From an archaeon (GTDB taxonomy: Archaea; Methanobacteriota; Methanobacteria; Methanobacteriales; Methanobacteriaceae): a DNA stretch of 5,134 nt. This document shows, one piece after another, positions 1 to 4,853 of the stretch (positions are counted from its first letter, which is position 1; the number at the start of each line of letters is the position of its first letter). Position numbers and translations under genes: made by a program. A model generated the notes under the pieces. That model saw only the letters and a list, made by a program, of their open reading frames with translations. It did not search any database and had not been told where the DNA came from. Where the stretch lies: assembly GCA_024409185.1 (NCBI GenBank), contig JAKSUD010000072.1, positions 1 to 5,134 on the forward strand, written 5' to 3'.

Positions 1-120
1 AAATAATAATATATTAATATAATATTTTCTATGATTATAATTATAAAGTGTTAAAAACCTTATTTTAGATGTTAAATAATAAAATGGATATGAATCTGGT
101 TGTTTTTGTGATAATTTTCT
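1..120. other. AT-rich stretch, no gene seen
   Basis: This stretch is almost entirely A and T, with stop codons in every frame, and contains a 12-bp AT palindrome at 35-46. The only plus-strand reading frame with an ATG (84-134) would encode 16 residues and has no ribosome binding site. It may be the outer AT-rich arm of the origin or the far upstream region of a gene outside the window. I see no specific element. Confidence 0.5.
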
Positions 121-139
121 TGTGTGATTTTTAGAGTGT

Positions 140-157
140 GAGAGATGTATTTCCAGT
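140..157 (-). repeat. Mini-ORB-like repeat, minus orientation (left copy 1)
   Basis: Read on the minus strand, this is ACTGGAAATACATCTCTC, which matches the plus-strand consensus ACTTGAAA-N3-AYCTCTC at every defined position but one (G for T in the core). Its spacer, TAC, is the same as in the copy at 482-499. It faces away from the plus copies, giving the inverted arrangement typical of archaeal origins. Confidence 0.8.
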
Positions 158-160
158 GCA

Positions 161-174
161 ACCTTTTCGAAGGT
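161..174. repeat. Small hairpin ACCTT-TTCG-AAGGT inside the origin
   Basis: A perfect 5-bp stem (161-165 with 170-174) encloses a TTCG loop. It sits in a locally GC-richer island (about 153-195) inside otherwise extremely AT-rich DNA, between the minus- and plus-oriented repeats. A longer-range pair, TGTGATT (123-129) with AATCACA (179-185), encloses it. If transcribed, the UUCG loop would be unusually stable, but no promoter or RNA family is recognised. It could be a protein-binding or structural element of the origin. Confidence 0.45.
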
Positions 175-187
175 CCTGAATCACATC

Positions 188-205
188 GACAGGTCTATTT
201 CCATT
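188..205 (-). repeat. Degenerate mini-ORB-like repeat, minus orientation (left copy 2)
   Basis: Read on the minus strand, this is AATGGAAATAGACCTGTC, with three mismatches in the 15 defined positions of the repeat consensus. Like the stronger minus copy at 140-157, it carries TGGAAATA in the core. It begins 48 bp from that copy, close to the 47-bp spacing of the plus copies at 333 and 380. The mismatches make this the weakest of the six 18-bp copies. Confidence 0.55.
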
Positions 206-212
206 GAAAAAA

Positions 213-230
213 ACTTGAAATTTACCTCTC
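213..230 (+). repeat. Extended mini-ORB repeat, plus copy 1
   Basis: ACTTGAAA-TTT-ACCTCTC is a perfect match to the consensus of this array. It lies back to back with the degenerate minus copy at 188-205, with a 7-bp gap. A long AT-rich segment (231-328) follows before the next copy. Confidence 0.88.
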
Positions 231-328
231 TTTTTTGGAAAATTTTTTTAATTAAATATTGTTAAATTAATCTTTGATTTTGAATTAAGTCTTTATTTGG
301 TTTTGTTTAAACTTTTTGTAAAAATTTT
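231..328. other. Candidate duplex-unwinding element between repeats
   Basis: About 100 bp consist almost only of A and T, with runs of five to seven T and several A-tracts, between plus copies 1 and 2 of the initiator-binding repeat. In archaeal origins melting starts in AT-rich DNA between or beside the initiator sites, and this is the longest such gap in the array. A second candidate of about 70 bp lies at 408-479. The choice between them cannot be made from sequence alone. Confidence 0.45.
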
Positions 329-332
329 TTAC

Positions 333-350
333 ACTTGAAAATTATCTCTC
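333..350 (+). repeat. Extended mini-ORB repeat, plus copy 2
   Basis: ACTTGAAA-ATT-ATCTCTC, preceded by TTAC, completes the TTACACTTGAAA mini-ORB known from Methanothermobacter (329-340). Downstream, TTTCAGC (354-360) forms an imperfect inverted half-site to CTTGAAA. Copy 3 has the same arrangement 47 bp later. Confidence 0.9.
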
Positions 351-379
351 GATTTTCAGCTGGGACCAAATTTCCTTTC

Positions 380-397
380 ACTTGAAACATACCTCTC
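380..397 (+). repeat. Extended mini-ORB repeat, plus copy 3, with inverted half-site
   Basis: ACTTGAAA-CAT-ACCTCTC is followed by TTTCAAG at 401-407, an exact inverted copy of CTTGAAA (381-387). The two cores form a 7-bp dyad around a 13-bp centre. Copies 2 and 3 and their flanks resemble each other over some 37 bp (321-357 compared with 368-404), as if one arose from the other by tandem duplication. Confidence 0.9.
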
Positions 398-481
398 TCA
401 TTTCAAGATTTATGATTTTTTAAATTTTCGATTATTTTTTTAAAAAAATTAAAATTTGCTTTTATTTTATAATGATTTTAC

Positions 482-499
482 ACTTGAAATACACCTCTC
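482..499 (+). repeat. Extended mini-ORB repeat, plus copy 4, abutting the cdc6 promoter
   Basis: ACTTGAAA-TAC-ACCTCTC, with the full TTACACTTGAAA core at 478-489, ends 9 bp before the TATA box of cdc6 at 509-516. An initiator bound here would contact or cover the BRE/TATA region, so this copy may serve both the origin and autoregulation. Confidence 0.9.
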
Positions 500-508
500 A
501 AGAGAACC

Positions 509-516
509 TTTATATA
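509..516 (+). promoter_or_regulatory. TATA box of cdc6
   Basis: TTTATATA is a near-ideal archaeal TATA box, preceded by a purine-rich stretch (501-506) that could act as a BRE. Transcription would be expected to start about 25 bp downstream, near 536-542, giving a leader of roughly 45 nt. A mini-ORB-like core lies at that point (541-550). Confidence 0.65.
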
Positions 517-540
517 TTAATTAAAATAAATGTTATAGAT

Positions 541-550
541 ACAGTTGAAA
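541..550 (+). repeat. Degenerate mini-ORB core at the presumed cdc6 transcription start
   Basis: ACAGTTGAAA differs by one base from the ACACTTGAAA core of the array but lacks the CTCTC tail. It lies at the predicted transcription start of cdc6. It could be a weak initiator site for autoregulation or a chance match in AT-rich DNA. Confidence 0.35.
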
Positions 551-574
551 TTATGCTGTTTATTTAATTTTTTA

Positions 575-579
575 GAGGG
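575..579 (+). promoter_or_regulatory. Ribosome binding site of cdc6
   Basis: GAGGG lies 5 nt before the ATG at 585 and can pair with the 3' end of archaeal 16S rRNA. It supports that ATG as the start. Confidence 0.7.
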
Positions 580-584
580 AAATA

Positions 585-1742
585 ATGACCAATATTTTTG
601 AAAATTTAGAAGAGAAAAAAACCATTTTTAAGGATAAAAAACCTTTAGATCATAGGTTTTTACCAGAACACTTACCTCATAGAAATGAACAAATCACTGC
701 TATAGCTAAATATTGGATTGAAGCATTGAATAATAATACTCCATCTGATGTTACAATTTATGGAAAAACAGGAACTGGTAAAACTGCAGCTGCTAAATTT
801 GCTAAAGAACAATTAATTGAAGCATCTGCAAATAAAAACGTTTCTATAAGAGTAGAATATATTAGATGTACTGATTTTACTACTGAATATCAAGTTATAG
901 CTCATTTATGTCAACAATTAGGTAGAGATGTTCCAAATAGAGGTTGGACAAAAGCTGAAATTATTAAAGCTTTTAGAGATATTTTCAAAAAGAATGTTTT
1001 TGGTCGTAATTTAATTCTCATTGTTATTTTAGATGAAATAGATATTTTACTTGAAAAAGATGGTGATGGAATATTATACACTCTTACAAGAACAGATAAT
1101 GTAGCTATTTTATCAATTAGTAATTTCTTAGACTTCAAACAATACATTAAACCAAGAGTAGCAAGTAGTTTAAGAGATAAAGAAATTGTTTTCCCTCCAT
1201 ACAATGCAGAACAATTAGCTGATATTTTACGTGAAAGATCAAGATTATCTTTTATTAATGGTTCAATTGATGATGGTGTAATTCCATTATGTTCAGCTAT
1301 GGCAGCTAAAGAAGAAGGTGATGCAAGATATGCACTTGACCTTTTACAAACTGCAGGTGAAATAGCTGATGAAAAAGGATCTGATATTATCTTAGGTGCT
1401 TATGTTAAAGAAGCTAAAGAAAGAATTGAATATAATAAAGTTACAGATGTTATTATGACTCTTCCAACTCAACAACAAAGAGTTCTTGAAGCTTTATTAA
1501 AACTTACTAAATCAAAAGAAGAAATTACATCTGGTAAATTATATGAAACTTATGAAGAAGTTTCAAAAGGTGATGCTGTAACCTATAGAAGAATTTTTGA
1601 TTTTGTAAATGAGCTTGAAATGCTTGGAATCATATCAACTAACACTATATCAAGAGGACATGGAAAAGGTAGAACTAATATTATAAACCTTCAATGTGAT
1701 CTCGATGTATTAGAAAGAGCTTTATATCCATTAGGTATTTAA
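585..1742 (+). CDS. cdc6: Orc1/Cdc6 family replication initiator
   Basis: This AAA+ ATPase recognises origin repeats, melts DNA and recruits the MCM helicase. The 385-residue length fits the archaeal Orc1/Cdc6 family. Walker A is at residues 59-67 (YGKTGTGKT), Walker B at 144-153 (ending LDEID), sensor 1 around N180, and the sensor 2 motif GDARYALD at 245-252 with R248. A C-terminal winged-helix DNA-binding domain covers about 290-385, with a basic Gly-rich wing ([11 protein letters not shown], 356-366). Both DNA-contacting modules therefore appear intact. The start is supported by GAGGG 5 nt upstream. The position next to a mini-ORB array suggests the origin-linked paralogue, usually called Cdc6-1 (MTH1412-like), rather than Cdc6-2; this is inferred from context. 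The gene stands alone, converges with the following gene, and may repress itself through the repeats in its promoter. Confidence 0.97.
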   Translation: MTNIFENLEEKKTIFKDKKPLDHRFLPEHLPHRNEQITAIAKYWIEALNNNTPSDVTIYGKTGTGKTAAAKFAKEQLIEASANKNVSIRVEYIRCTDFTTEYQVIAHLCQQLGRDVPNRGWTKAEIIKAFRDIFKKNVFGRNLILIVILDEIDILLEKDGDGILYTLTRTDNVAILSISNFLDFKQYIKPRVASSLRDKEIVFPPYNAEQLADILRERSRLSFINGSIDDGVIPLCSAMAAKEEGDARYALDLLQTAGEIADEKGSDIILGAYVKEAKERIEYNKVTDVIMTLPTQQQRVLEALLKLTKSKEEITSGKLYETYEEVSKGDAVTYRRIFDFVNELEMLGIISTNTISRGHGKGRTNIINLQCDLDVLERALYPLGI

Positions 1743-1784
1743 AAATAAATTAAAGAAAGAGCTTTATATTCATTTAGCATTTTA
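1713..1784 (+). repeat. Partial tandem copy of the cdc6 3' end
   Basis: The last 30 bases of cdc6 (1713-1742, coding ERALYPLGI and the stop) recur at 1755-1784 with 25 of 30 identities and no gap. The offset is 42 bp, so the second copy stays in the cdc6 reading frame. The TAA of the first copy corresponds to TTA in the second. The second copy is untranslated in the present gene. It is either a decayed duplication or the old C-terminus of a once longer protein. Confidence 0.7.
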
Positions 1785-1791
1785 AATAATT

Positions 1792-1868
1792 TATTTTTAA
1801 TATTTTCTTTTTGTTTTTTATTCTTTAATTAATATTTTATTTTATTATTTACTCTTTTTTACTTTATT
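1792..1868 (+). terminator. T-rich terminator region of cdc6
   Basis: Repeated plus-strand T-runs (five to six T at 1794-1798, 1808-1812, 1814-1819 and 1855-1860) lie after the cdc6 stop without a strong hairpin. Oligo-T tracts of this kind are the usual intrinsic terminators of archaeal RNA polymerase. The opposite strand here is A-rich, so no comparable signal is visible for the convergent minus-strand gene. Confidence 0.6.
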
Positions 1869-1906
1869 ATTCTGTAATACTTTGACTAAATTACTAAATT
1901 TTACTT

Positions 1907-3088
1907 TTAATATTCATCTGATAATAAAAAGTCTTCAATATTTAAATGTTTGATTCCTTTTTGAGACATATCAAAACTATCTGTTGATATTACTATTTTT
2001 TCATAATTATCTTTTATTTCAAGTAAAGGATTAAATTCTCTTTCTAATGTTTTTTCACTTTCTAAAATATATGAAACTTGAACATAGAGTTTTCTTTGGT
2101 GTTTTCTACATATAAAATCAATTTCTTTATCTTTTAATTTTCCAATAGTTACTTTATATCCTCTTCTTAAAAGTTCAATATAAACTATATTTTCTAATAT
2201 TTGAGAGATGTATTTTTTATTATCTCCAAATAATGCTTCATTAAATCCCCAGTCAATAAAATAATATTTTTCACTAAATCTAAGTAAATTTTTACCTTTT
2301 ATATTTTCTCTTCTTACTTTATGTATTAAACAAGCATCTTCTAAGCATTTTAAATAGTTATATAAAGTGTCTTTTGAAATTTCTCTTTTTTCATTTTTTA
2401 ATACATTAAAGGTTGTTTGAACTGAGAAAGTTTGACCTATATTATTCATTAAAAAGATAATTAATCTATCTATAATATCTGGATTTCTAATATTACATCT
2501 GTTAATTATATCTTTTCTAATTATAGAGTCATAAAGCATATCAAGGTAGTTGTTTTTTTCTTCTTTATCTAAGAATTGTATATATGGAAATCCTCCATAA
2601 GTCATGTATTCTTTAAAACTTAGGTTTGGATTAGCAAGTAGAGCTTCTTTATATGAAAATGGGTAGATTTTAATTTCTATATAACGTCCTGCAATATTTG
2701 TTGCAAGTTCTCCAGAGAGTAAATTTGAGTTAGATCCAGTGATATATAAATCACAATCATAATCTAATCTATAACTGTTGATTAAGGTTTCCCAGTCTTT
2801 AACATTTTGTATTTCATCAAATAATAAATATATTCGACCATTTAAATTTTTAGTTAATTTTTTAACAACTTCATCTAATTCATCTGTTGTTTTTATTTTT
2901 CTATATGGTCCTCTTTCTAGATTTATTATGATTATGTTTTCTTCTTTTATTCCTTGTTCTTTGAGTTCTTCTTTAATAAGATTTAAAAAATAACTTTTAC
3001 CAGATCTTCTTACTCCAGTTATTACTTTAATTAAGTCTTTATCTATTAAAGACCTTATTCTTTCCATATACAATTCTCTTTCTACCAT
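1907..3088 (-). CDS. Archaeal AAA ATPase with DUF4143 / nuclease-like C-terminal domain
   Basis: The protein has 393 residues from the preferred start. An ATG 27 bp upstream (3115) would give 402 but has no ribosome binding site, whereas the ATG at 3088 has GGTG 5 nt before it, and family members usually begin near this VERELY segment. In the 402-residue numbering, Walker A is GVRRSGKS (34-41), Walker B is IYLLFDEIQ (95-103) and a sensor 1-like ITGSNS is at 125-130; this matches the AAA_14 domain. The C-terminal part matches DUF4143: E308 in a helix, EIDF (331-334) and YVQVSY (344-349), a pattern like PD-(D/E)XK nucleases but with Q-V-S where a nuclease would have E-x-K, so cleavage activity is doubtful. 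Homologues occur in many copies in archaea and anaerobic bacteria, with unknown function and frequent horizontal transfer. The gene has its own promoter and no operon partner. Confidence 0.9.
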   Translation of the reverse strand: MVERELYMERIRSLIDKDLIKVITGVRRSGKSYFLNLIKEELKEQGIKEENIIIINLERGPYRKIKTTDELDEVVKKLTKNLNGRIYLLFDEIQNVKDWETLINSYRLDYDCDLYITGSNSNLLSGELATNIAGRYIEIKIYPFSYKEALLANPNLSFKEYMTYGGFPYIQFLDKEEKNNYLDMLYDSIIRKDIINRCNIRNPDIIDRLIIFLMNNIGQTFSVQTTFNVLKNEKREISKDTLYNYLKCLEDACLIHKVRRENIKGKNLLRFSEKYYFIDWGFNEALFGDNKKYISQILENIVYIELLRRGYKVTIGKLKDKEIDFICRKHQRKLYVQVSYILESEKTLEREFNPLLEIKDNYEKIVISTDSFDMSQKGIKHLNIEDFLLSDEY

Positions 3089-3093
3089 ATTTA

Positions 3094-3097
3094 CACC
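3094..3097 (-). promoter_or_regulatory. Ribosome binding site deciding the ATPase start
   Basis: On the minus strand GGTG stands 5 nt before the ATG at 3088 and matches the archaeal Shine-Dalgarno core. No such site precedes the in-frame ATG at 3115, so the shorter protein is preferred. Confidence 0.65.
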
Positions 3098-3128
3098 TTG
3101 TATAGTGTTTTTCATACTTTAATCATCT

Positions 3129-3146
3129 TACAATTTATATATTGTA
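3129..3146. repeat. Palindrome TACAAT-N6-ATTGTA, possible operator of the ATPase gene
   Basis: A perfect 6-bp inverted repeat with a TTATAT centre lies about 10 bp downstream of the ATPase gene's TATA box, over the predicted transcription start. Its symmetry and position fit an operator for a dimeric regulator, but short AT-rich palindromes also arise by chance in DNA of this composition. Confidence 0.4.
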
Positions 3147-3155
3147 TTTGTATGA

Positions 3156-3163
3156 TATATAAA
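3156..3163 (-). promoter_or_regulatory. TATA box of the ATPase gene
   Basis: Read on the minus strand, this is TTTATATA, identical to the TATA box of cdc6. It predicts transcription start near 3130-3136 and a leader of about 45 nt to the ATG at 3088. Confidence 0.6.
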
Positions 3164-3225
3164 AGTATCCTTGTATACTCTACACTTTTTAATTTTTTAT
3201 TAATTTTATAATAACTTATATTTAT

Positions 3226-3261
3226 TAGTATAAATCCCAGCGGATAAATGGATTTATACTA
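3226..3261. repeat. Perfect 12-bp inverted repeat (strong hairpin) between divergent genes
   Basis: TAGTATAAATCC (3226-3237) and GGATTTATACTA (3250-3261) are exact reverse complements around a 12-nt loop, CAGCGGATAAAT, which contains the most GC-rich bases of this intergenic region. It belongs to neither flanking gene, and no gene ends here. It may be an untranslated RNA, an operator or a relic of a small mobile element. I do not recognise it. Confidence 0.6.
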
Positions 3262-3291
3262 TTTAAAACACCTGAATATAAAATATTACAT

Positions 3292-3317
3292 ATTACAAAA
3301 TCAAAAGATTTTGTAGT
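3292..3317. repeat. Hairpin with AAAA loop followed by T-run
   Basis: TACAAAATC (3294-3302) and GATTTTGTA (3307-3315) form a perfect 9-bp stem around AAAA, extendable by a T-G and an A-T pair to 3292 and 3317. TTTT follows at 3317-3320. It resembles an intrinsic terminator on the plus strand, yet no annotated gene precedes it. With the hairpin at 3226-3261 it could delimit a short RNA of about 60-100 nt; this is speculation. Confidence 0.5.
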
Positions 3318-3478
3318 TTTAATTCTGATAAAAGTAATTAATATATTTTTTTATTTTCTTCTTTTAAAATCTTTTATTTTTAATTTAAAGTGTTAATGTA
3401 TGGTTTACTATTTATTAAATATACTAAATTTATTATTTTTTAAAACTAACTATTTATAAGTCTTTATAGTAAATTTAA

Positions 3479-3511
3479 AAAAGTTAAATTTATTTATTAA
3501 TTTTAACTTTT
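3479..3511. repeat. 10-bp inverted repeat upstream of thiL
   Basis: AAAAGTTAAA (3479-3488) and TTTAACTTTT (3502-3511) are exact reverse complements separated by 13 bp, about 50 bp before thiL. It lies just upstream of the candidate thiL TATA elements and could be a regulator site. It is made almost only of A and T, so chance is a real alternative. It shows no resemblance to a thiamine (THI-box) riboswitch. Confidence 0.35.
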
Positions 3512-3530
3512 ATACTAATTTTTAACTAAA

Positions 3531-3546
3531 TTTATTATATTATAAA
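3531..3546 (+). promoter_or_regulatory. Candidate TATA region of the thiL operon
   Basis: A TTTATTATAT-type stretch ends about 15-20 bp before the thiL ATG, which would put transcription start at or close to the start codon. As there is no Shine-Dalgarno match before the ATG at 3562, a leaderless or very short-leader mRNA is likely. An alternative TATA at 3508-3514 would give a leader of about 20-25 nt. Confidence 0.35.
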
Positions 3547-3561
3547 AACAAATATTCAACT

Positions 3562-4827
3562 ATGAATAAAAGCTCTTATAAAGTATCTGATTTAGGTGAG
3601 AAGGAACTCATTAATAGAATAATTACTAAAACTGAAGAATGTTCTAGTTGTAATTATTTAAATTCATTTAACTCTAATAATTTTACTGATTTTAAAACAA
3701 GTATTGGGGATGATTGTGGCCTTATCAATCATAATCTTAATGAGTTTAGCTATTTAGTAACTACCTCAGATATGTTAATTCAGTCTGTTCATTTTCCGAA
3801 AGCTATGAGTTATTATCAGATGGGATATAAATCAGTTGTTGTAAATGTTAGTGATCTTGCAGCTATGGGAGCTAAACCTATTGGTCTTGTTTTATCTTTA
3901 GCTATTCCTAAAAACTTACTTTTAGATGATTTTGATGAACTTATTTGTGGTGTTATAGGAGCTTGCAGTGATTATAATATTCCACTTATTGGTGGAGATA
4001 CAAATGAAGCAGATCAAATAATCATATCAGCTACTGCTTTTGGTGAGGTAAATAAAGATAAAGCTTTAATGAAATATGGTTTTAATGTTGGTGACTTGGT
4101 AGCTATTACAGGTGAACTTGGTCTTGCAGCATTAGGATTTGAATTATTAAATGATATCGAAAAATTAAAAAAAGCTCGCGGGATTGATTCAAGTTTTGTT
4201 GATTTAGCTATTTTTAAAGCTTTAAAACCTAAAGCATGTCAAGATGAATCTTATATTTTGGCTAAATATAATAATAAAAAGAATTATACAAATTCTAAAT
4301 CTTTCCACACATCTTCAAGGTACAACATATCTGCTACAGATATTACAGATGGCCTTGCAAGTGAATTATATGAGCTTTTAGAACGTGATATGCAGTTTAA
4401 TTTAACCAATTCTTCTTCAAATCAATTAGAAACTAATAATATATCAACTAATTATAATTCATCTCAATATTCTAAAAAAATTGTCTTATATGAAGATTCA
4501 TTTCCAATTGAAGATGAATTTAAAAAGATAGCTAATGCTATTGGATGTGATTATTTAGACTTATTTTTCCATGTAGGAGAAGATTTTGAACTTTTATTTA
4601 CAGTTCCAAAAGAGCTTGTTAGCTTTTTAAAAGATGAATTAGACTTCTTTATTATTGGTGAGATTGTAGAAAATGAATCTTTTGAAAATGAAGATTCTAA
4701 AAATGTTTTTAGTAGTAATAAAGACCATATTGATGAAAAAATTAATAATAATTTTACAGTTGAAATGGTACTCTCTGACTCTAATATAATAACTGTAGAT
4801 TCTAAAGGATATCAACATTTAAAATAA
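3562..4827 (+). CDS. thiL: Thiamine-monophosphate kinase (ThiL)
   Basis: ThiL phosphorylates thiamine monophosphate with ATP to give the cofactor thiamine diphosphate, the last step of cytosolic thiamine synthesis. It is a PurM/AIR-synthase-fold protein. Family motifs appear in order: IGDDCGL (48-54), TSDMLI and HFP (68-79), NVSDLAAMGAKP (95-106), LIGGDTN (142-148), GDLVAITGELG (177-187), TDITDGLASEL (259-269) and GEDFELLFTVP (339-349), ending in GYQHLK like the GYDHF of bacterial ThiL. The acidic metal- and ATP-binding residues are present. At 421 residues it is well above the usual 310-340; the excess lies in Asn/Ser-rich or charged segments at about 26-42, 236-254, 278-306 and 372-397, between conserved blocks, so activity is probably kept. 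The start fits the archaeal DLGEKELI beginning. It is the first gene of a likely operon with amrS. Confidence 0.96.
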   Translation: MNKSSYKVSDLGEKELINRIITKTEECSSCNYLNSFNSNNFTDFKTSIGDDCGLINHNLNEFSYLVTTSDMLIQSVHFPKAMSYYQMGYKSVVVNVSDLAAMGAKPIGLVLSLAIPKNLLLDDFDELICGVIGACSDYNIPLIGGDTNEADQIIISATAFGEVNKDKALMKYGFNVGDLVAITGELGLAALGFELLNDIEKLKKARGIDSSFVDLAIFKALKPKACQDESYILAKYNNKKNYTNSKSFHTSSRYNISATDITDGLASELYELLERDMQFNLTNSSSNQLETNNISTNYNSSQYSKKIVLYEDSFPIEDEFKKIANAIGCDYLDLFFHVGEDFELLFTVPKELVSFLKDELDFFIIGEIVENESFENEDSKNVFSSNKDHIDEKINNNFTVEMVLSDSNIITVDSKGYQHLK

Positions 4828-4844
4828 TGCTTGTCAGTAATTTA

Positions 4845-4850
4845 GGTGAT
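4845..4850 (+). promoter_or_regulatory. Ribosome binding site deciding the amrS start
   Basis: GGTGAT matches the archaeal anti-Shine-Dalgarno complement, and its GGTG core lies 5 nt before the ATG at 4854. It favours this start over the in-frame ATG at 4827, which overlaps the thiL stop by one base and lacks its own site in intergenic DNA. Confidence 0.65.
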
Positions 4851-4853
4851 TTA

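Larger units (their letters stand above)
121..560. other. oriC: Predicted chromosomal replication origin (oriC) with mini-ORB array upstream of cdc6
   Basis: This non-coding region directly upstream of the initiator gene contains six copies of an 18-bp element, ACTTGAAA-N3-AYCTCTC: four in plus orientation (213, 333, 380, 482) and two degenerate ones in minus orientation (140-157, 188-205). Two plus copies are preceded by TTA, giving TTACACTTGAAA, the mini-ORB known as the Orc1 binding site in Methanothermobacter thermautotrophicus. Long A/T runs separate the repeats (231-328 and 408-479) and are candidate duplex-unwinding elements. Archaeal origins typically lie next to orc1/cdc6 with oriented ORBs around AT-rich DNA, and all these traits are present. 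That it works as the origin is inferred; the repeats are seen directly. A GC-skew change at this site across the genome would support it. Confidence 0.88.
3116..3561. other. Intergenic region between divergent ATPase and thiL
   Basis: These 446 bp hold the ATPase promoter on the left, two hairpins in the middle (3226-3261, 3292-3317), a third inverted repeat (3479-3511) and the thiL promoter on the right. No reading frame longer than about 15 codons with a plausible start is seen. The length is larger than two promoters need. Confidence 0.6.

Noticed and set aside
35..46. 12-bp AT palindrome TTATAA-TTATAA
   Set aside because: Palindromes made only of A and T are common by chance in DNA of this composition, and nothing nearby gives it a role.
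84..134. 16-codon hydrophobic peptide frame upstream of the origin
   Set aside because: It has no ribosome binding site and no recognisable promoter, and such short frames are expected by chance.
140..499. CRISPR array
   Set aside because: The 18-bp repeats are irregularly spaced (47 to 120 bp), occur in both orientations and have variable centres; they match mini-ORBs beside cdc6 instead.
911..1204. Minus-strand reading frame of 97 codons inside cdc6
   Set aside because: It lies entirely antisense to the well-conserved AAA+ domain of cdc6, has no ribosome binding site and resembles no protein family.
2778..2993. Plus-strand reading frame of 71 codons inside the ATPase gene
   Set aside because: It is antisense to the Walker A-B region of the ATPase; its hydrophobic composition is what the complement of such AT-rich coding DNA gives.
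3398..3445. 15-codon frame before thiL
   Set aside because: It has no Shine-Dalgarno match, is too short to judge and consists of AT-rich codons expected at random.
3462..3561. Thiamine (THI-box) riboswitch before thiL
   Set aside because: None of the conserved GC-containing segments of the THI-box are present; the region is almost pure A/T and likely gives a leaderless or very short leader.
4827..4853. Upstream ATG of amrS overlapping the thiL stop
   Set aside because: A one-base stop-start overlap is possible, but the GGTGAT site points to the ATG at 4854 and family N-termini agree with the shorter form.
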